Source: an uncultured Marinobacter sp. (lineage in GTDB: Bacteria; Pseudomonadota; Gammaproteobacteria; Pseudomonadales; Oleiphilaceae). From it: 64,000 nt of DNA. The notes below the pieces were generated by a model. It saw nothing but the letters and a program-made list of their open reading frames with translations. It was not told where the DNA came from and searched no databases. The DNA lies in NCBI RefSeq assembly GCF_947488835.1, contig NZ_CANLBK010000001.1, forward strand, positions 496,001 to 560,000, written 5' to 3'. Position numbers and translations under genes: made by a program. Below are positions 34,682 to 47,019 of this stretch, one piece after another; the stretch's first letter is position 1, and every line of letters starts with the position of its first letter.

Positions 34682-36523
34682 ATGACAAGAATCTTTTCTG
34701 CCTCACGCCTTACAACATTTCTTTCAGTTCTGGCTTTTTTGGCTTCTCCAATTTCTTTGTATGCCAGCGAATCATCAACAGACCCAGAAGGGCTCAAGGT
34801 ACAACCCGTCCACGGTATGGCCATGCACGGCGCGCCAAAATATCCGGAAGGGTTTGGTCATTTCGACTACGTTAACCCCAAGGCCCCAAAAGGCGGATCG
34901 CTAAAAATGGCTGTAGTGGCCAACGGTTTTGATACCTTCAACCCCTTTGTTATTCGCGGGGTTTCCGCCGCCGGTATTAGTAGCTATCTCTACGACACCC
35001 TACTTGAGTACTCGGCAGACGAACCTTTCTCCATGTATGGGCTGATAGCGGAATCCCTGGAAACGCCGGAAGACCGAAGCTATGTGGTTTTCAACCTTAG
35101 GCAATCAGCGCGCTTCCAGGATGGCGAGCCCATTAATGCGGAGGACGTGAAATTTTCCTTTGAAACCCTGACGACCAAGGGGCACCCGTTTTACCGGAAC
35201 TACTATGCGGATGTGAGCAACGTCACTATCGAAAGCCCTCACCGTATCCGTTTCGATTTCCAGGAAACCAGCAACCGTGAATTACCGCTGATTCTCGGCC
35301 AGATGCCCATTCTGCCTGCCCACTATTGGGAAGGTCGCGAGTTTGGAAAGAACGGCCTGACTACACCTGTCGGCAGCGGCGCCTATCGTATCGGTAGTTT
35401 TGAAGCAGGCCGCACAATTGAGTATGAGCGGCAGGACGATTATTGGGCGAAAGATCTTGCGGTACGCAAAGGCCGGTTGAATTTTGACCGTGTTCGCTAT
35501 GACTACTATACCGACGACACCGTGGCTCTGGAGGCTTTCAAAGCGGGTAGCTTTGATTTCAGAGTTGAAACCTCTGCCAAAAACTGGGCAACCGCCTACA
35601 CCGGTGAAAGGTTTGAGAACGGCACTATCATTACCGAAGCCATTGAACACCATCGCCCCACCGGCATGCAGGGCTTTGTGTTCAACACCCGCAAAAAGGT
35701 GTTCAGCGATCCCCTGGTACGGGAAGCACTCACTTACGCTTTCGATTTTGAGTGGACCAACAAGAATCTGTTCTATGGTCAATATGACCGCACCAACAGT
35801 TACTTCGAAAACAGCGAACTTGCTGCAACCGGCCTGCCAACTGGCCGGGAACTCGAAATACTCGAGGCTTACAAGGACAGATTGGATGAGGACATTTTCA
35901 CCAAGGCGTTTGAAGCCCCTTCCACCGAAGGTAAGCAAGGCCTGAGAGGCAACCTCAGAACAGCGATGGAACTTCTGCGTTCGGCAGGCTACGAAGTTCG
36001 CGACGGGAAAATGGTTCATACAGAAACAGGCAAACAATTGGCCTTCGAGATTCTGCTGTTCCAGAAAACCTTTGAGCGCGTTGTACTGCCTTTCAAAAAT
36101 AACCTCGCCCGCCTTGGTATTGACATGTCTGTACGCTTGGTAGACAGCAATCAATACGTTCAACGCGTGCGTGAATTTGACTACGACATGATTACCCAGG
36201 CCATCGGCCAGTCAGATTCTCCTGGCAACGAGCAGCGCGAGTATTGGCACTCATCCACTGTAGACACAAACGGCTCCCGTAACTATGCCGGCGTAAATGA
36301 TCCAGTGGTGGACGAACTGGTAAGCCTGGTGATTCAGGCCCCAGACCGGGACGAGCTGGTACAGCGCACACGCGCCCTCGATAGAGTGTTACTTCAAGGG
36401 CATTACGTGGTGCCACACTGGCACCTTGCTAAAGATCGCGTTGCCTACTGGAGCCACCTGAAGCATCCGGATAAGACGCCCAAAAACGGTACCGACCTCG
36501 ACGATTGGTGGGCAGAGCCCTGA
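34682..36523 (+). CDS. yejA: Peptide ABC transporter substrate-binding protein, YejA-like
   Basis: Periplasmic SBP_bac_5 protein of 613 residues, ligand-binding part of a YejABEF-type importer. The signal peptide ends near PISLYASES. Typical features are GGSLKMAVVANGFDTFNPF at about 70, FKLNLRQSARFQDGEPINAEDVKF-like pattern, and the C-terminal RTRALDRVLLQGHYVVPHW that marks YejA. E. coli YejABEF takes up peptides including microcin C; peptide length here is unknown. A longer frame from 34640 is rejected because its start lies in a hairpin loop. Yej permease genes follow. Confidence 0.92.
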   Translation: MTRIFSASRLTTFLSVLAFLASPISLYASESSTDPEGLKVQPVHGMAMHGAPKYPEGFGHFDYVNPKAPKGGSLKMAVVANGFDTFNPFVIRGVSAAGISSYLYDTLLEYSADEPFSMYGLIAESLETPEDRSYVVFNLRQSARFQDGEPINAEDVKFSFETLTTKGHPFYRNYYADVSNVTIESPHRIRFDFQETSNRELPLILGQMPILPAHYWEGREFGKNGLTTPVGSGAYRIGSFEAGRTIEYERQDDYWAKDLAVRKGRLNFDRVRYDYYTDDTVALEAFKAGSFDFRVETSAKNWATAYTGERFENGTIITEAIEHHRPTGMQGFVFNTRKKVFSDPLVREALTYAFDFEWTNKNLFYGQYDRTNSYFENSELAATGLPTGRELEILEAYKDRLDEDIFTKAFEAPSTEGKQGLRGNLRTAMELLRSAGYEVRDGKMVHTETGKQLAFEILLFQKTFERVVLPFKNNLARLGIDMSVRLVDSNQYVQRVREFDYDMITQAIGQSDSPGNEQREYWHSSTVDTNGSRNYAGVNDPVVDELVSLVIQAPDRDELVQRTRALDRVLLQGHYVVPHWHLAKDRVAYWSHLKHPDKTPKNGTDLDDWWAEP

Positions 36524-36538
36524 GGAAGTAGCCGCTAA

Positions 36539-37624
36539 ATGGGCATTTACATACTTCGGCGCCTCGCGCTGATCATCCCTACTCTGATCGGCATTCTGCT
36601 GCTCAACTTCGTGATCATTCAGGCTGCGCCTGGCGGACCAGTTGAGCAATTGATTGCCGAAATGGAGGGTCATGGCGGCAGTGCCCTGGCCCGTGCAGGT
36701 GGTGGCGACACAGGTGGTGAGGTTTCCAGCGCTTCCGGTGACAGCAGGGGGTCCCGAGGCATTCCTGATGAAATGCTGAAAGAAATCGAAGTAATGTATG
36801 GCTTTGATAAACCCGCCCACGAGCGTTTCTTTAAAATGCTCAAAGACTACGCCACATTCAACTTCGGTGATTCTTTTTTCCGCGAGCGGAGCGTAACCGA
36901 ACTTATTGTCGACAAGATGCCCGTGTCCATATCGCTTGGGCTCTGGTCTACCCTGATCATCTACTTCATTTCCATACCCCTTGGTATTCGCAAAGCGGTG
37001 TCAGACGGTTCCCGGTTCGATGTATGGAGCAGTTCAGCCATTGTCATCGGTTACGCCATTCCGGGCTTTCTGTTCGCGATCCTGCTCATCGTCATTTTTG
37101 CCGGTGGCAGTTACTTCGATTGGTTCCCTCTACGGGGATTAACGTCCTCCAACTTCGATCAGATGAATTGGTATCAGCAAGTTGGCGATTATTTCTGGCA
37201 TCTCGCACTCCCGGTGACCGCCAATGTGATCGGCGGCTTCGCCACACTCACCCTGCTAACCAAGAACTCATTTCTTGATGAAATCGGTAAGCACTACGTC
37301 GTCACAGCCAGAGCCAAGGGTCTGGATGAAAAGCAGGTTCTGTACGGCCATGTGTTCCGCAACGCCATGCTGATTGTAATTGCCAGCCTGCCCGGTGTTC
37401 TCGTTTCACTGTTCTTTACTGGCTCTCTTTTGATTGAGGTAATCTTCTCCCTCGATGGCCTTGGTTTGCTTGGATTTGAAGCGGCGCTTAACCGGGACTA
37501 TCCAGTTATTTTCGGCACCCTCTTTATATTTACGCTGATGGGCCTCGCTCTGAAGTTGATCAGCGACATCACCTATGTGCTCGTAGATCCTCGCATCGAC
37601 TTTGAAAGCCGGGAGGGTGCGTAA
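36539..37624 (+). CDS. yejB: Peptide ABC transporter permease YejB
   Basis: Inner-membrane permease of 361 residues, about six helices, BPD_transp_1 fold. An N-terminal helix is followed by a glycine- and serine-rich periplasmic insert (about 42-75, [19 protein letters not shown]), then helices from about 130. The cytoplasmic EAA-type loop [19 protein letters not shown] near residue 260 docks the ATPase. The C-terminus overlaps nothing; YejE begins 1 base after the stop. Confidence 0.95.
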   Translation: MGIYILRRLALIIPTLIGILLLNFVIIQAAPGGPVEQLIAEMEGHGGSALARAGGGDTGGEVSSASGDSRGSRGIPDEMLKEIEVMYGFDKPAHERFFKMLKDYATFNFGDSFFRERSVTELIVDKMPVSISLGLWSTLIIYFISIPLGIRKAVSDGSRFDVWSSSAIVIGYAIPGFLFAILLIVIFAGGSYFDWFPLRGLTSSNFDQMNWYQQVGDYFWHLALPVTANVIGGFATLTLLTKNSFLDEIGKHYVVTARAKGLDEKQVLYGHVFRNAMLIVIASLPGVLVSLFFTGSLLIEVIFSLDGLGLLGFEAALNRDYPVIFGTLFIFTLMGLALKLISDITYVLVDPRIDFESREGA

Positions 37625-37625
37625 C

Positions 37626-38651
37626 GTGAAGGCGCTGACTCCCATTCAACAACGTCGTTTGCGTAACTTTCGCAATAACCGCCGAGGTTACTGGTCGTTG
37701 TGGGCGTTTCTGGCAATTTTTGGGCTGACTCTGGTGGCCGAACTAATTGCAAACGACAAACCTCTGGTCATTTCGTATCAGGACACACTTTACTTTCCGG
37801 TGATAGAAAACGTACCCGAGGAAACCTTTGGTGGATTCTTGCCAACAGATGCCGATTACCGGGATCCTTTTATAGCTGAGGAGATTTTGGCTAATGGCTG
37901 GATGCTCTGGCCGCCGATCCGGTTCAGCTACGATACGATAAATTATGACCTTAAGGTGCCCTCACCTGCACCGCCAAGCTCCGTAAACTGGTTGGGGACT
38001 GACGACCAGGGGCGGGATGTTGCCGCACGAGTCATTTACGGCTTCCGCCTTTCGGTTTTGTTCGGCCTTACGCTCACCTTTGCCAGCTGCATTGTTGGCG
38101 TGATGGTTGGTGCCATCCAGGGCTTTTACGGCGGCAAGATCGACTTGATAGGCCAGCGTTTTATCGAAATTTGGTCGGGGCTGCCGGTACTGTACCTGTT
38201 GATTATTCTCTCGGGCATTGTGCAACCAAACTTTTGGTGGCTGCTCGGTATTATGTTGATGTTCAGTTGGATGGGTTTGGTTGATGTGGTTCGCGCCGAA
38301 TTCCTTCGGGCACGTAACTTTGAATACGTCAAAGCTGCGAGGGCGCTGGGGCTGGATAATCGGAAAATCATGTTCCGCCACATTCTACCCAATGCCATGG
38401 TGGCAACCCTGACCTTCCTGCCATTTATCCTAACTGGCGCCATTACTGGCCTGACCTCGCTGGACTTCCTGGGCTTTGGTTTGCCGTCCGGTTCGCCGTC
38501 TCTCGGGGAGCTGATTGCCCAAGGCAAGGCCAACCTGCATGCGCCCTGGCTGGGTATTTCAGCCTTCGCTTCCTTATCACTGATGCTGACTCTGCTGGTT
38601 TTCGCAGGGGAAGCCGTGCGGGATGCCTTTGATCCCCGAAAGAACGGTTAA
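37626..38651 (+). CDS. yejE: Peptide ABC transporter permease YejE
   Basis: Second permease, 341 residues from a GTG at 37626 with GGAGG 9 bases upstream; the TTG at 37602 lies inside yejB. OppC-type N-terminal domain with a membrane helix at about 23-40, then a long periplasmic loop, then five helices. The loop ARALGLDNRKIMFRHILPNAM carries the EAA coupling motif. Also visible: NWLGTDDQGRDVAARVIYGF, which is diagnostic of OppC/DppC-type permeases. Confidence 0.94.
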   Translation: MKALTPIQQRRLRNFRNNRRGYWSLWAFLAIFGLTLVAELIANDKPLVISYQDTLYFPVIENVPEETFGGFLPTDADYRDPFIAEEILANGWMLWPPIRFSYDTINYDLKVPSPAPPSSVNWLGTDDQGRDVAARVIYGFRLSVLFGLTLTFASCIVGVMVGAIQGFYGGKIDLIGQRFIEIWSGLPVLYLLIILSGIVQPNFWWLLGIMLMFSWMGLVDVVRAEFLRARNFEYVKAARALGLDNRKIMFRHILPNAMVATLTFLPFILTGAITGLTSLDFLGFGLPSGSPSLGELIAQGKANLHAPWLGISAFASLSLMLTLLVFAGEAVRDAFDPRKNG

Positions 38652-38663
38652 GAGGGCGCTGAT

Positions 38664-40280
38664 ATGAGTGAACTGTTAGAAATCACCAATCTCTCGGTTT
38701 CCTTCAACAAGGGGCCAAAGGCCGTCGATTCTATATCCCTCAGCCTGAACAAAGGAGAAACTCTGGCACTGGTTGGTGAAAGCGGTTCAGGTAAATCCGT
38801 TACTGCACTGTCGGTTTTGCGACTTCTGGATGAACGTTACGCGAGCTACCCCACAGGCGACATTCGTTATCGGGGTGAAAACCTTCTGCAGGCCTCTGAG
38901 AAGCGCTTACGCCAGGTTCGCGGGCGTGAAATCAGCATGATTTTTCAGGAGCCCATGACCTCTCTGAACCCGCTCCACAACATCGAGAAGCAAATCAGCG
39001 AAACCCTGGAACTGCACAAGGGCATGCGCGGGCCTCAAGCGAGACAGCGCTGCCTGGAACTGTTAACGCTGGTTGGTATCGAAAGCCCCGAGAGCCGCCT
39101 TGGCGCCTATCCGCACCAGCTTTCCGGTGGCCAGAAGCAGCGTGTGATGATTGCCATGGCACTGGCAAACGAACCGGACTTGCTGATCGCGGATGAACCG
39201 ACTACTGCACTGGACGTAACCGTTCAAAAACAAGTGCTGGAGCTGTTGCAAGATCTGCAGAAGAAGCTCGGAATGGCCATTTTGCTGATTACTCACGACC
39301 TCACCATTGTGCGCCGTTATGCCAGTCGCGTTGCGGTCATGGAACATGGCAAACTGGTCGAGCAAGCTGAAACGGCTACATTGTTTGCTTCTCCCAGCCA
39401 CCCTTATACCCGCAAACTTCTTAGTGCTGAGCCCCCAGAAGCTCCTCAAGCTACCCCAAAGAGTGACCGGCCACTATTGAGTGTCAGTAGCCTGGATGTC
39501 CGCTTCCCCACCCGCAAGGGGCTGTTCGGCAAGGTTAAAGAGCATTTCCATGCAGTCAAACAAGTCAGCTTCAGCCTCGACCGTGGCCAGACTCTAGGGA
39601 TTGTGGGGGAAAGCGGAAGTGGTAAAACCACCATTGGCCATGCCATTCTGAAGCTTACGGGAAGCACTGGCAGCATAAAGTTAGACGGCCAGGAACTGTC
39701 AGAACTGAACCAAAGCGCCTTCCGGCCTTGGCGCCGGCGTGTTCAGATCGTCTTTCAGGATCCTTTTGGCAGCCTGAGCCCGCGAATGTCCATTGCCGAA
39801 ATCGTTCGTGAAGGACTTGAGATACACGATGCTGACAACCGAGATACTCACGACGACAAAGTGATTACGGCGCTTAAGGATGTGGGGCTCGACCCTGAAG
39901 CAAGGCACCGCTACCCCCACGAGTTCTCTGGTGGCCAGCGCCAGCGCATTGCCATTGCCCGTGCGCTGGTTTTGCAGCCGGACCTTATTATTCTGGATGA
40001 ACCCACATCGGCCCTGGATCGCACCGTACAAAAACAGGTCATCGAACTGCTTCGGGATATTCAGGCACGCTATGGTCTAAGCTATATTTTTATCAGTCAC
40101 GATCTTGCGGTTGTCCGGGCGCTTAGCCACCAGTTGTTGGTGCTTCGGCAGGGTGCGATTGTAGAATTTGGAGAGGCCGACGACGTTTTCCGGGCTCCCG
40201 CAGAAGAATACACGCAAGAGTTGCTGCACGCGGCTTTTTTCTACCAGACGAAAAATGCCAATATCACTACGACTATTTGA
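38664..40280 (+). CDS. yejF: Peptide ABC transporter ATPase YejF (fused)
   Basis: Two ATPase domains in one 538-residue chain. Domain 1 (about 1-265) has Walker A GESGSGKS at 38-45, signature LSGGQKQR and Walker B LLIADEP. Domain 2 (about 270-530) repeats these as [16 protein letters not shown] and LIILDEP. Both carry the oligopeptide C-terminal segments (HPYTRKLL and EYTQELLHA). Powers YejB/YejE. All four genes read in one direction with 1-15 bp gaps. Confidence 0.96.
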   Translation: MSELLEITNLSVSFNKGPKAVDSISLSLNKGETLALVGESGSGKSVTALSVLRLLDERYASYPTGDIRYRGENLLQASEKRLRQVRGREISMIFQEPMTSLNPLHNIEKQISETLELHKGMRGPQARQRCLELLTLVGIESPESRLGAYPHQLSGGQKQRVMIAMALANEPDLLIADEPTTALDVTVQKQVLELLQDLQKKLGMAILLITHDLTIVRRYASRVAVMEHGKLVEQAETATLFASPSHPYTRKLLSAEPPEAPQATPKSDRPLLSVSSLDVRFPTRKGLFGKVKEHFHAVKQVSFSLDRGQTLGIVGESGSGKTTIGHAILKLTGSTGSIKLDGQELSELNQSAFRPWRRRVQIVFQDPFGSLSPRMSIAEIVREGLEIHDADNRDTHDDKVITALKDVGLDPEARHRYPHEFSGGQRQRIAIARALVLQPDLIILDEPTSALDRTVQKQVIELLRDIQARYGLSYIFISHDLAVVRALSHQLLVLRQGAIVEFGEADDVFRAPAEEYTQELLHAAFFYQTKNANITTTI

Positions 40281-40346
40281 GCGTTACTCCTGCCGGCTTA
40301 CTTCGGGGATAATGCTCTAAAATCAGGAACACAGGGAGAAAGATCC

Positions 40347-41132
40347 ATGGGTATACTCAGTGGTAAAAGAGCGCTGATTGTTGGCGTAGCCAGCAAACTG
40401 TCCATTGCTTACGGTATTGCAGACGCCTTTGCCCGCGAAGGTGCGGAACTGGCTTTCACCTACCAGAACGACAAGTTGCAGCCGCGAGTAGAGAAATTTG
40501 CCGAAGGCTGGGGCAGCAAGCTTATATTCCCTTGCGACGTAGCCAGTGATGAAGAAATTGAAAATGTGTTCAAGGAACTGAACAAGCACTGGGACAACAT
40601 CGACATTATTGTTCATGCCGTTGGCTTCGCGCCTGGGCACGAGCTTGATGGCAACTATGTTGATGTGACCACACGTGAAGGCTTCAAGATCGCCCACGAC
40701 ATCAGCTCCTATAGCTTTGTCGCTCTAGCGAAGGGTGCACGCTCAATGATGCACGAAGGCAGCTCCTTACTAACCCTCACCTATCTGGGCGCCGAGAAGG
40801 TTCTTCAGAACTATAACGTGATGGGGCTTGCCAAAGCCTCTCTGGAAGCGAACGTTCGCTACATGGCGGCCAGCCTCGGTCGCGATGGTATTCGAGTGAA
40901 CGGTATTTCTGCCGGGCCGATCAGAACCCTGGCTGCCTCTGGCATCAAGAGTTTCCGTAAGATGCTGGCGGAAAACGCCCGTCGCGCCCCGCTTCGTCGC
41001 AACGTAACCATTGATGAAGTGGGTAATGCAGCCGCATTCCTGACGTCAGATATGGCCAGCGGTATTACCGGTGAGATCATGTATGTAGACGGTGGATTCA
41101 ATATCACCGGCATGGGTGAGTTGGAGGAGTAA
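40347..41132 (+). CDS. fabI: Enoyl-ACP reductase (NADH)
   Basis: Last reductive step of fatty-acid elongation, 261 residues. Atypical SDR with the active site Tyr146, Tyr156 and Lys163 ([21 protein letters not shown]), identical in spacing to E. coli. Gly93 (AVGFAP) is the residue whose change gives triclosan resistance; here it is wild-type-like, suggesting sensitivity. The N-terminus [20 protein letters not shown] is typical. It follows yejF by 66 bp and has its own terminator. Confidence 0.97.
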   Translation: MGILSGKRALIVGVASKLSIAYGIADAFAREGAELAFTYQNDKLQPRVEKFAEGWGSKLIFPCDVASDEEIENVFKELNKHWDNIDIIVHAVGFAPGHELDGNYVDVTTREGFKIAHDISSYSFVALAKGARSMMHEGSSLLTLTYLGAEKVLQNYNVMGLAKASLEANVRYMAASLGRDGIRVNGISAGPIRTLAASGIKSFRKMLAENARRAPLRRNVTIDEVGNAAAFLTSDMASGITGEIMYVDGGFNITGMGELEE

Positions 41133-41149
41133 TTCGTTGCATGTCATGG

Positions 41150-41180
41150 GGAAAGTCAGCCTTGAGCTGGCTTTCCTTCA
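41150..41180 (+). terminator. Terminator after fabI
   Basis: GGAAAGTCAGC (41150-41160) with GCTGGCTTTCC (41166-41176), an 11-bp stem with one T-G wobble and a 5-base loop, followed by TTCA. The weak T run lowers strength. It sits 17 bases after the stop. Confidence 0.65.
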
Positions 41181-41201
41181 GCTTAAGCAAAATGGTCTTA
41201 G

Positions 41202-41615
41202 CTAGGGCGTTTCCATTGCGCTAGCCACAGCCTCTGTCCATTCCACATACGCAGTCTGAGCTGATTCAACAATTTGCATCCCTACCAGATAGCCAGCCCT
41301 TTCCGGGCGACACCAGACAACCTCCACAGTCAGAACAAACGGCTCTTCATGGTTCCCCAGTGACACTGACACTGGGTACAAGGCGCCAGTCGACAGGCAC
41401 TCCTCGGAAAGCAGACAAAGCCCGCTGGCGGAAATATCACGTATGTCGCATGCCATTTCTCGCCCAGAGGAACCCGGTATGCCTTCCGATGCAGGGTACT
41501 CTGCTTCCAACTCAAGAGTAATTTGTGCACGGGCCGTTAGGCGGTACTGCATACGGTTATCCTGCCCGCCAGCAGGATCTTCCAGTGTTCCAAAGGTGTA
41601 GTCAGTGTCTTTCAT
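41202..41615 (-). CDS. PilZ-domain protein
   Basis: c-di-GMP-binding domain protein of 137 residues from ATG 41615 (AGGAAA 7 bases upstream; the frame opens 20 codons earlier without support). The RxxxR motif is RMQYR at 21-25 and the second motif DISASGL at 60-66, so both ligand-binding elements are intact. It follows the DUF1631 gene by 31 bp on the same strand, a recurrent pairing in gammaproteobacteria, so joint action in c-di-GMP control is likely. Output partner unknown. Confidence 0.9.
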   Translation of the reverse strand: MKDTDYTFGTLEDPAGGQDNRMQYRLTARAQITLELEAEYPASEGIPGSSGREMACDIRDISASGLCLLSEECLSTGALYPVSVSLGNHEEPFVLTVEVVWCRPERAGYLVGMQIVESAQTAYVEWTEAVASAMETP

Positions 41616-41646
41616 TATTTTTCCTGGCTTTTTGTTTTTGGACCAA

Positions 41647-43470
41647 TCAGTTACGCCCGACACGAATACGGCCAACCACCCTGCTTAGCGTGTCATCAAA
41701 CTCTGCAGCACCACCAAGAATACGAATCCGTTCCTCGACAATTCCCAGCACGAGTTCATCTTCTAAAAACTCACGGCGATTAAGCCCAAGCCGGTCGACG
41801 AAGATCAGCTTTCTCGAGGCATTGGTGCGGACAGCAAGTTTGAGCCTGGCGTCTTCCGTTTCAGGCTCCTCTGCTTTCACCACAATCCAGCCACCAAGGC
41901 TTATCTCATCGACCTGTTTTTGCGCAATCAGGGTCTTTTCCCTGTGGAGCCTTTCCTGCTCCGCCTGCTCATCTGCCAGCCGTTGGTCTTCAGCTTCCTG
42001 TCGCTGACGCTCCTGCGTTTGCAGGCGCTTAGCTTCCTGTTCCTTGCGCGCAAGTTCAGCCGCCTCCTTTTCTTTGCGCAGCGCTTCAGCACGGGCTTTC
42101 GCCGCCGCCGCAGCAGCCTCACGCTGAACCCGTTGCTTATCATATGCCGCCGCGAGTAGGAGAACGGTTTCTTCAAGCACATCACCAAATGGCGTAGCTG
42201 CAGGGAGAGGACGAATGCTTCCGCGCTCCTTGGCTTCACAGAAGGCATCCCAGGGCTGCAAGCCAAGCTTTACACCTGTACCGTTGGTCCAGAGTATTTC
42301 AGCTGTATCTTCCAGCAAAACACAGAAAAAACGACGCTGTTCAGATGCACCCTCACCTTCAACGAACCACATTCCCTCAAACGGCTGAAACTGGTTGTTC
42401 TCTATACTTTCAAAGCTGAGCCAGGATGGGTTCCATGTGAAATTGCGGCTTTCGGGTAGTGCGTTGGTCAATTCGGGGGTTTCGCCACGCAATCTCGACA
42501 TCATTACCGTCCCGATGCCGGCAAGCGCGTTAGGTGTAAGAGGGCGATCAAACACGCGACTCCATACATCCACCAGTCGGTCTCCAATCTGCTCACCAAC
42601 ATGGTATAGACGATCTCTGTCTTTATCTGACAGGGAGGGGTCACCTACCCATACCAGCCACTCCAGCAACTTGCTGCCGTGGCGACACGCTTCACCGTTG
42701 ACACCTGAATCCCACACAGTTTGCTTAAGAAGGCCCTGCCAATGATCAAAAATAAAATCGAGTACTGGCTGAGGTAACTTCCGCCCCTGCAAAGCACGTC
42801 CGATCAGCGCTCTGGAAGTGTGCTCCGCACGTCGCTGGCGCGCTGCGCCCTGCTCGGTTTCCTGCAAACGTTGGCGTAGCTTTCCGGTGTGGGCATCACG
42901 CTTGGCTGTATCCTCCTGCCACTGAGCACAAAATGTGTCCACAGCGCTGGTTGAGCCAGAATTGAAACCCGCAGAAACGGCAACAACCAACGTGTCCAAC
43001 TGATCGAGAAGTGCTTTTGATGAGCGTCCACCGGAATCACTCCATCCACGCCATTCCTGCAGACTGTCAAGCCACTCCAGCAATATGTTACTAAAAGCCT
43101 GGTGACCATCGATATTCATCCGCCATGCAAGATAGAAGCGCAACCGGGCAATACGCCGGGCAATCTCGGTATGCAACCCACTTGTTTTGAGGAATACATC
43201 CATGATGCGATCGGCCACGTAGGCGGCATTGATTTGACGCACCGACCAATCAAGGTGCACTGAACGAATAACGTGGGTTACTCGCTCATCCCGTTGCTCT
43301 GTCCAGCATGAAAACAGCAGCGACTTCCAATCGCTGGCGGTTTCTGGTGACAACTTACCCGCGGGGTAAGGAAGGTTGGGAACACGGATACCGGCAAGCA
43401 CATCATCAATTTTTTCGGCAACCGCCTTCCGCGAAGCCACCTGGTGGGACTTCGGCCTATTTTGTGACAT
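41647..43470 (-). CDS. DUF1631 family protein
   Basis: Large soluble protein of 607 residues, DUF1631-like. A helical N-terminal two thirds (about 1-440) is followed by a highly charged coiled coil at about 455-530 (alternating KE/AE/RQ runs). The C-terminal domain begins near LGGWIVVKAEEPETED and contains LIFVDRLGLNRREFLEDEL, similar to the PilZ-like tail of this family. It precedes a PilZ gene by 31 bp. Family function unknown, thought to relate to c-di-GMP or surface behaviour. Confidence 0.8.
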   Translation of the reverse strand: MSQNRPKSHQVASRKAVAEKIDDVLAGIRVPNLPYPAGKLSPETASDWKSLLFSCWTEQRDERVTHVIRSVHLDWSVRQINAAYVADRIMDVFLKTSGLHTEIARRIARLRFYLAWRMNIDGHQAFSNILLEWLDSLQEWRGWSDSGGRSSKALLDQLDTLVVAVSAGFNSGSTSAVDTFCAQWQEDTAKRDAHTGKLRQRLQETEQGAARQRRAEHTSRALIGRALQGRKLPQPVLDFIFDHWQGLLKQTVWDSGVNGEACRHGSKLLEWLVWVGDPSLSDKDRDRLYHVGEQIGDRLVDVWSRVFDRPLTPNALAGIGTVMMSRLRGETPELTNALPESRNFTWNPSWLSFESIENNQFQPFEGMWFVEGEGASEQRRFFCVLLEDTAEILWTNGTGVKLGLQPWDAFCEAKERGSIRPLPAATPFGDVLEETVLLLAAAYDKQRVQREAAAAAAKARAEALRKEKEAAELARKEQEAKRLQTQERQRQEAEDQRLADEQAEQERLHREKTLIAQKQVDEISLGGWIVVKAEEPETEDARLKLAVRTNASRKLIFVDRLGLNRREFLEDELVLGIVEERIRILGGAAEFDDTLSRVVGRIRVGRN

Positions 43471-43644
43471 CCATTCCCCATGCTCAAGAAGCGTTGAAAA
43501 GGCCCAGTAAATAAAGCAGTATAACGAACTCGCCGGGGTTCACCACAACTGCGCCCGGCGTTATTCGCGTTAATCTGCAGTCCTGCTGGCTTATTTCACA
43601 GTACAGCCAGGCTACAATGAAAAGAATCGGGGAAACCGCAAACA

Positions 43645-44721
43645 ATGTCCGGCAATAAACTTGAAAATTTGAACGTGGCGAGCCAGGAAACACTGATTAC
43701 CCCTGAAAAGCTCAAACAGGATATGCCGCTCACTGGTAAGGCTGCGCAAACCGTTACGAATGGCCGCCAGGCGATTTATGACATTATTGACGGTAAAGAC
43801 CATCGTTTGTTCCTGGTGGTGGGCCCCTGCTCTATTCACGACGTGGACGCGGCCCGTGATTACGCCATCCGGCTCAAAAAACTTGCAGATGAAGTCAGCG
43901 ACACCCTGCTGATCGTTATGCGTGTGTATTTTGAAAAACCACGCACAACCGTAGGCTGGAAAGGTTTGATCAACGACCCGCACCTGAACGACACCTTTGA
44001 TATCGAACGGGGCCTGCAACTTGGTCGTCGCCTCTTACTCGACATTAACGAGCTGGGGTTACCTGTTGCCACCGAAGCGCTTGATCCGATTTCGCCCCAA
44101 TACCTCCAGGACTCTATTGCCTGGTCCGCCATTGGCGCCCGCACCACGGAATCCCAAACTCACCGTGAGATGAGCAGCGGTCTTTCCATGGCCATCGGCT
44201 TTAAAAATGGCACAGATGGCAGCCTTGATGTTGCCGTAAACGCCATGAAATCTGTTTCCTACTCCCATAACTTCCTGGGCATCGATCAGCAAGGCCAGGT
44301 GGCGATCATTCGCACCAAAGGTAACCGGTATGGGCATGTGGTTTTGCGTGGCGGAGGCGGAAAGCCTAATTACGATTCAGTCAGTGTGACCCTGTGCGAG
44401 CAAGCACTCGACAAGGCCGGCCTGCGCAAATCCATCATGGTTGATTGCAGCCACGCTAACTCCAGCAAAGATCCCGCCATTCAGCCACTGGTTATGCAGG
44501 ACGTCAGCCACCAGATCCTTGAAGGCAACACTTCTATTCAAAGCCTGATGATTGAAAGCAATATCAACTGGGGTAACCAGTCTATTCCTGAGAATCTCGC
44601 AGACCTTAAATACGGTGTATCGGTTACCGATGCCTGTATCGACTGGGAAACCACCGAGAAAGCCATTCGCGACATGCGCAATAAACTGAAAGACGTGTTG
44701 CCGAAGAGAAAAACAACCTGA
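43645..44721 (+). CDS. aroG: 3-deoxy-7-phosphoheptulonate synthase, class I
   Basis: First step of the shikimate pathway, joining phosphoenolpyruvate and erythrose-4-phosphate. 358 residues, AroF/G/H class. Metal and substrate motifs are VVGPCSIHD (about 58-66), MRVYFEKPRTTVGWKGLI, IGARTTESQTHREMSSGLS, and VDCSHANSSKD. Which of Phe-, Tyr- or Trp-sensitive form cannot be told from sequence, so aroG is provisional. A -10-like TACAAT stands at 43613-43618. Ends at a strong bidirectional terminator. Confidence 0.92.
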   Translation: MSGNKLENLNVASQETLITPEKLKQDMPLTGKAAQTVTNGRQAIYDIIDGKDHRLFLVVGPCSIHDVDAARDYAIRLKKLADEVSDTLLIVMRVYFEKPRTTVGWKGLINDPHLNDTFDIERGLQLGRRLLLDINELGLPVATEALDPISPQYLQDSIAWSAIGARTTESQTHREMSSGLSMAIGFKNGTDGSLDVAVNAMKSVSYSHNFLGIDQQGQVAIIRTKGNRYGHVVLRGGGGKPNYDSVSVTLCEQALDKAGLRKSIMVDCSHANSSKDPAIQPLVMQDVSHQILEGNTSIQSLMIESNINWGNQSIPENLADLKYGVSVTDACIDWETTEKAIRDMRNKLKDVLPKRKTT

Positions 44722-44740
44722 GTTTTTAATCAGGGTATAA

Positions 44741-44771
44741 AAAAACGGGGAGCCAGCGGCTCCCCGTTTTT
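44741..44771. terminator. Bidirectional rho-independent terminator
   Basis: ACGGGGAGCC / GGCTCCCCGT stem with a 3-base AGC loop, flanked by five A on the left and five T on the right. It ends the DAHP synthase gene and, in reverse, the cobA transcript. Confidence 0.93.
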
Positions 44772-44790
44772 GTTTGCCCGGTTCTGAAAG

Positions 44791-46940
<2,150 letters not shown>

Positions 46941-46966
46941 TTACGATGTATGTAGAATAACTCACC

Positions 46967-46972
46967 ATTATA
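46967..46972 (-). promoter_or_regulatory. serS -10 element
   Basis: Consensus TATAAT on the minus strand, about 48 bases before the serS ATG, in the only gap of size (100 bp) between rarA and serS. No good -35 at 17 bp. Confidence 0.55.
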
Positions 46973-47019
46973 CCCGTGCCGGCGCCGGTGGCTACCGCTG
47001 CAGAATCCTTGTTCGAGGT

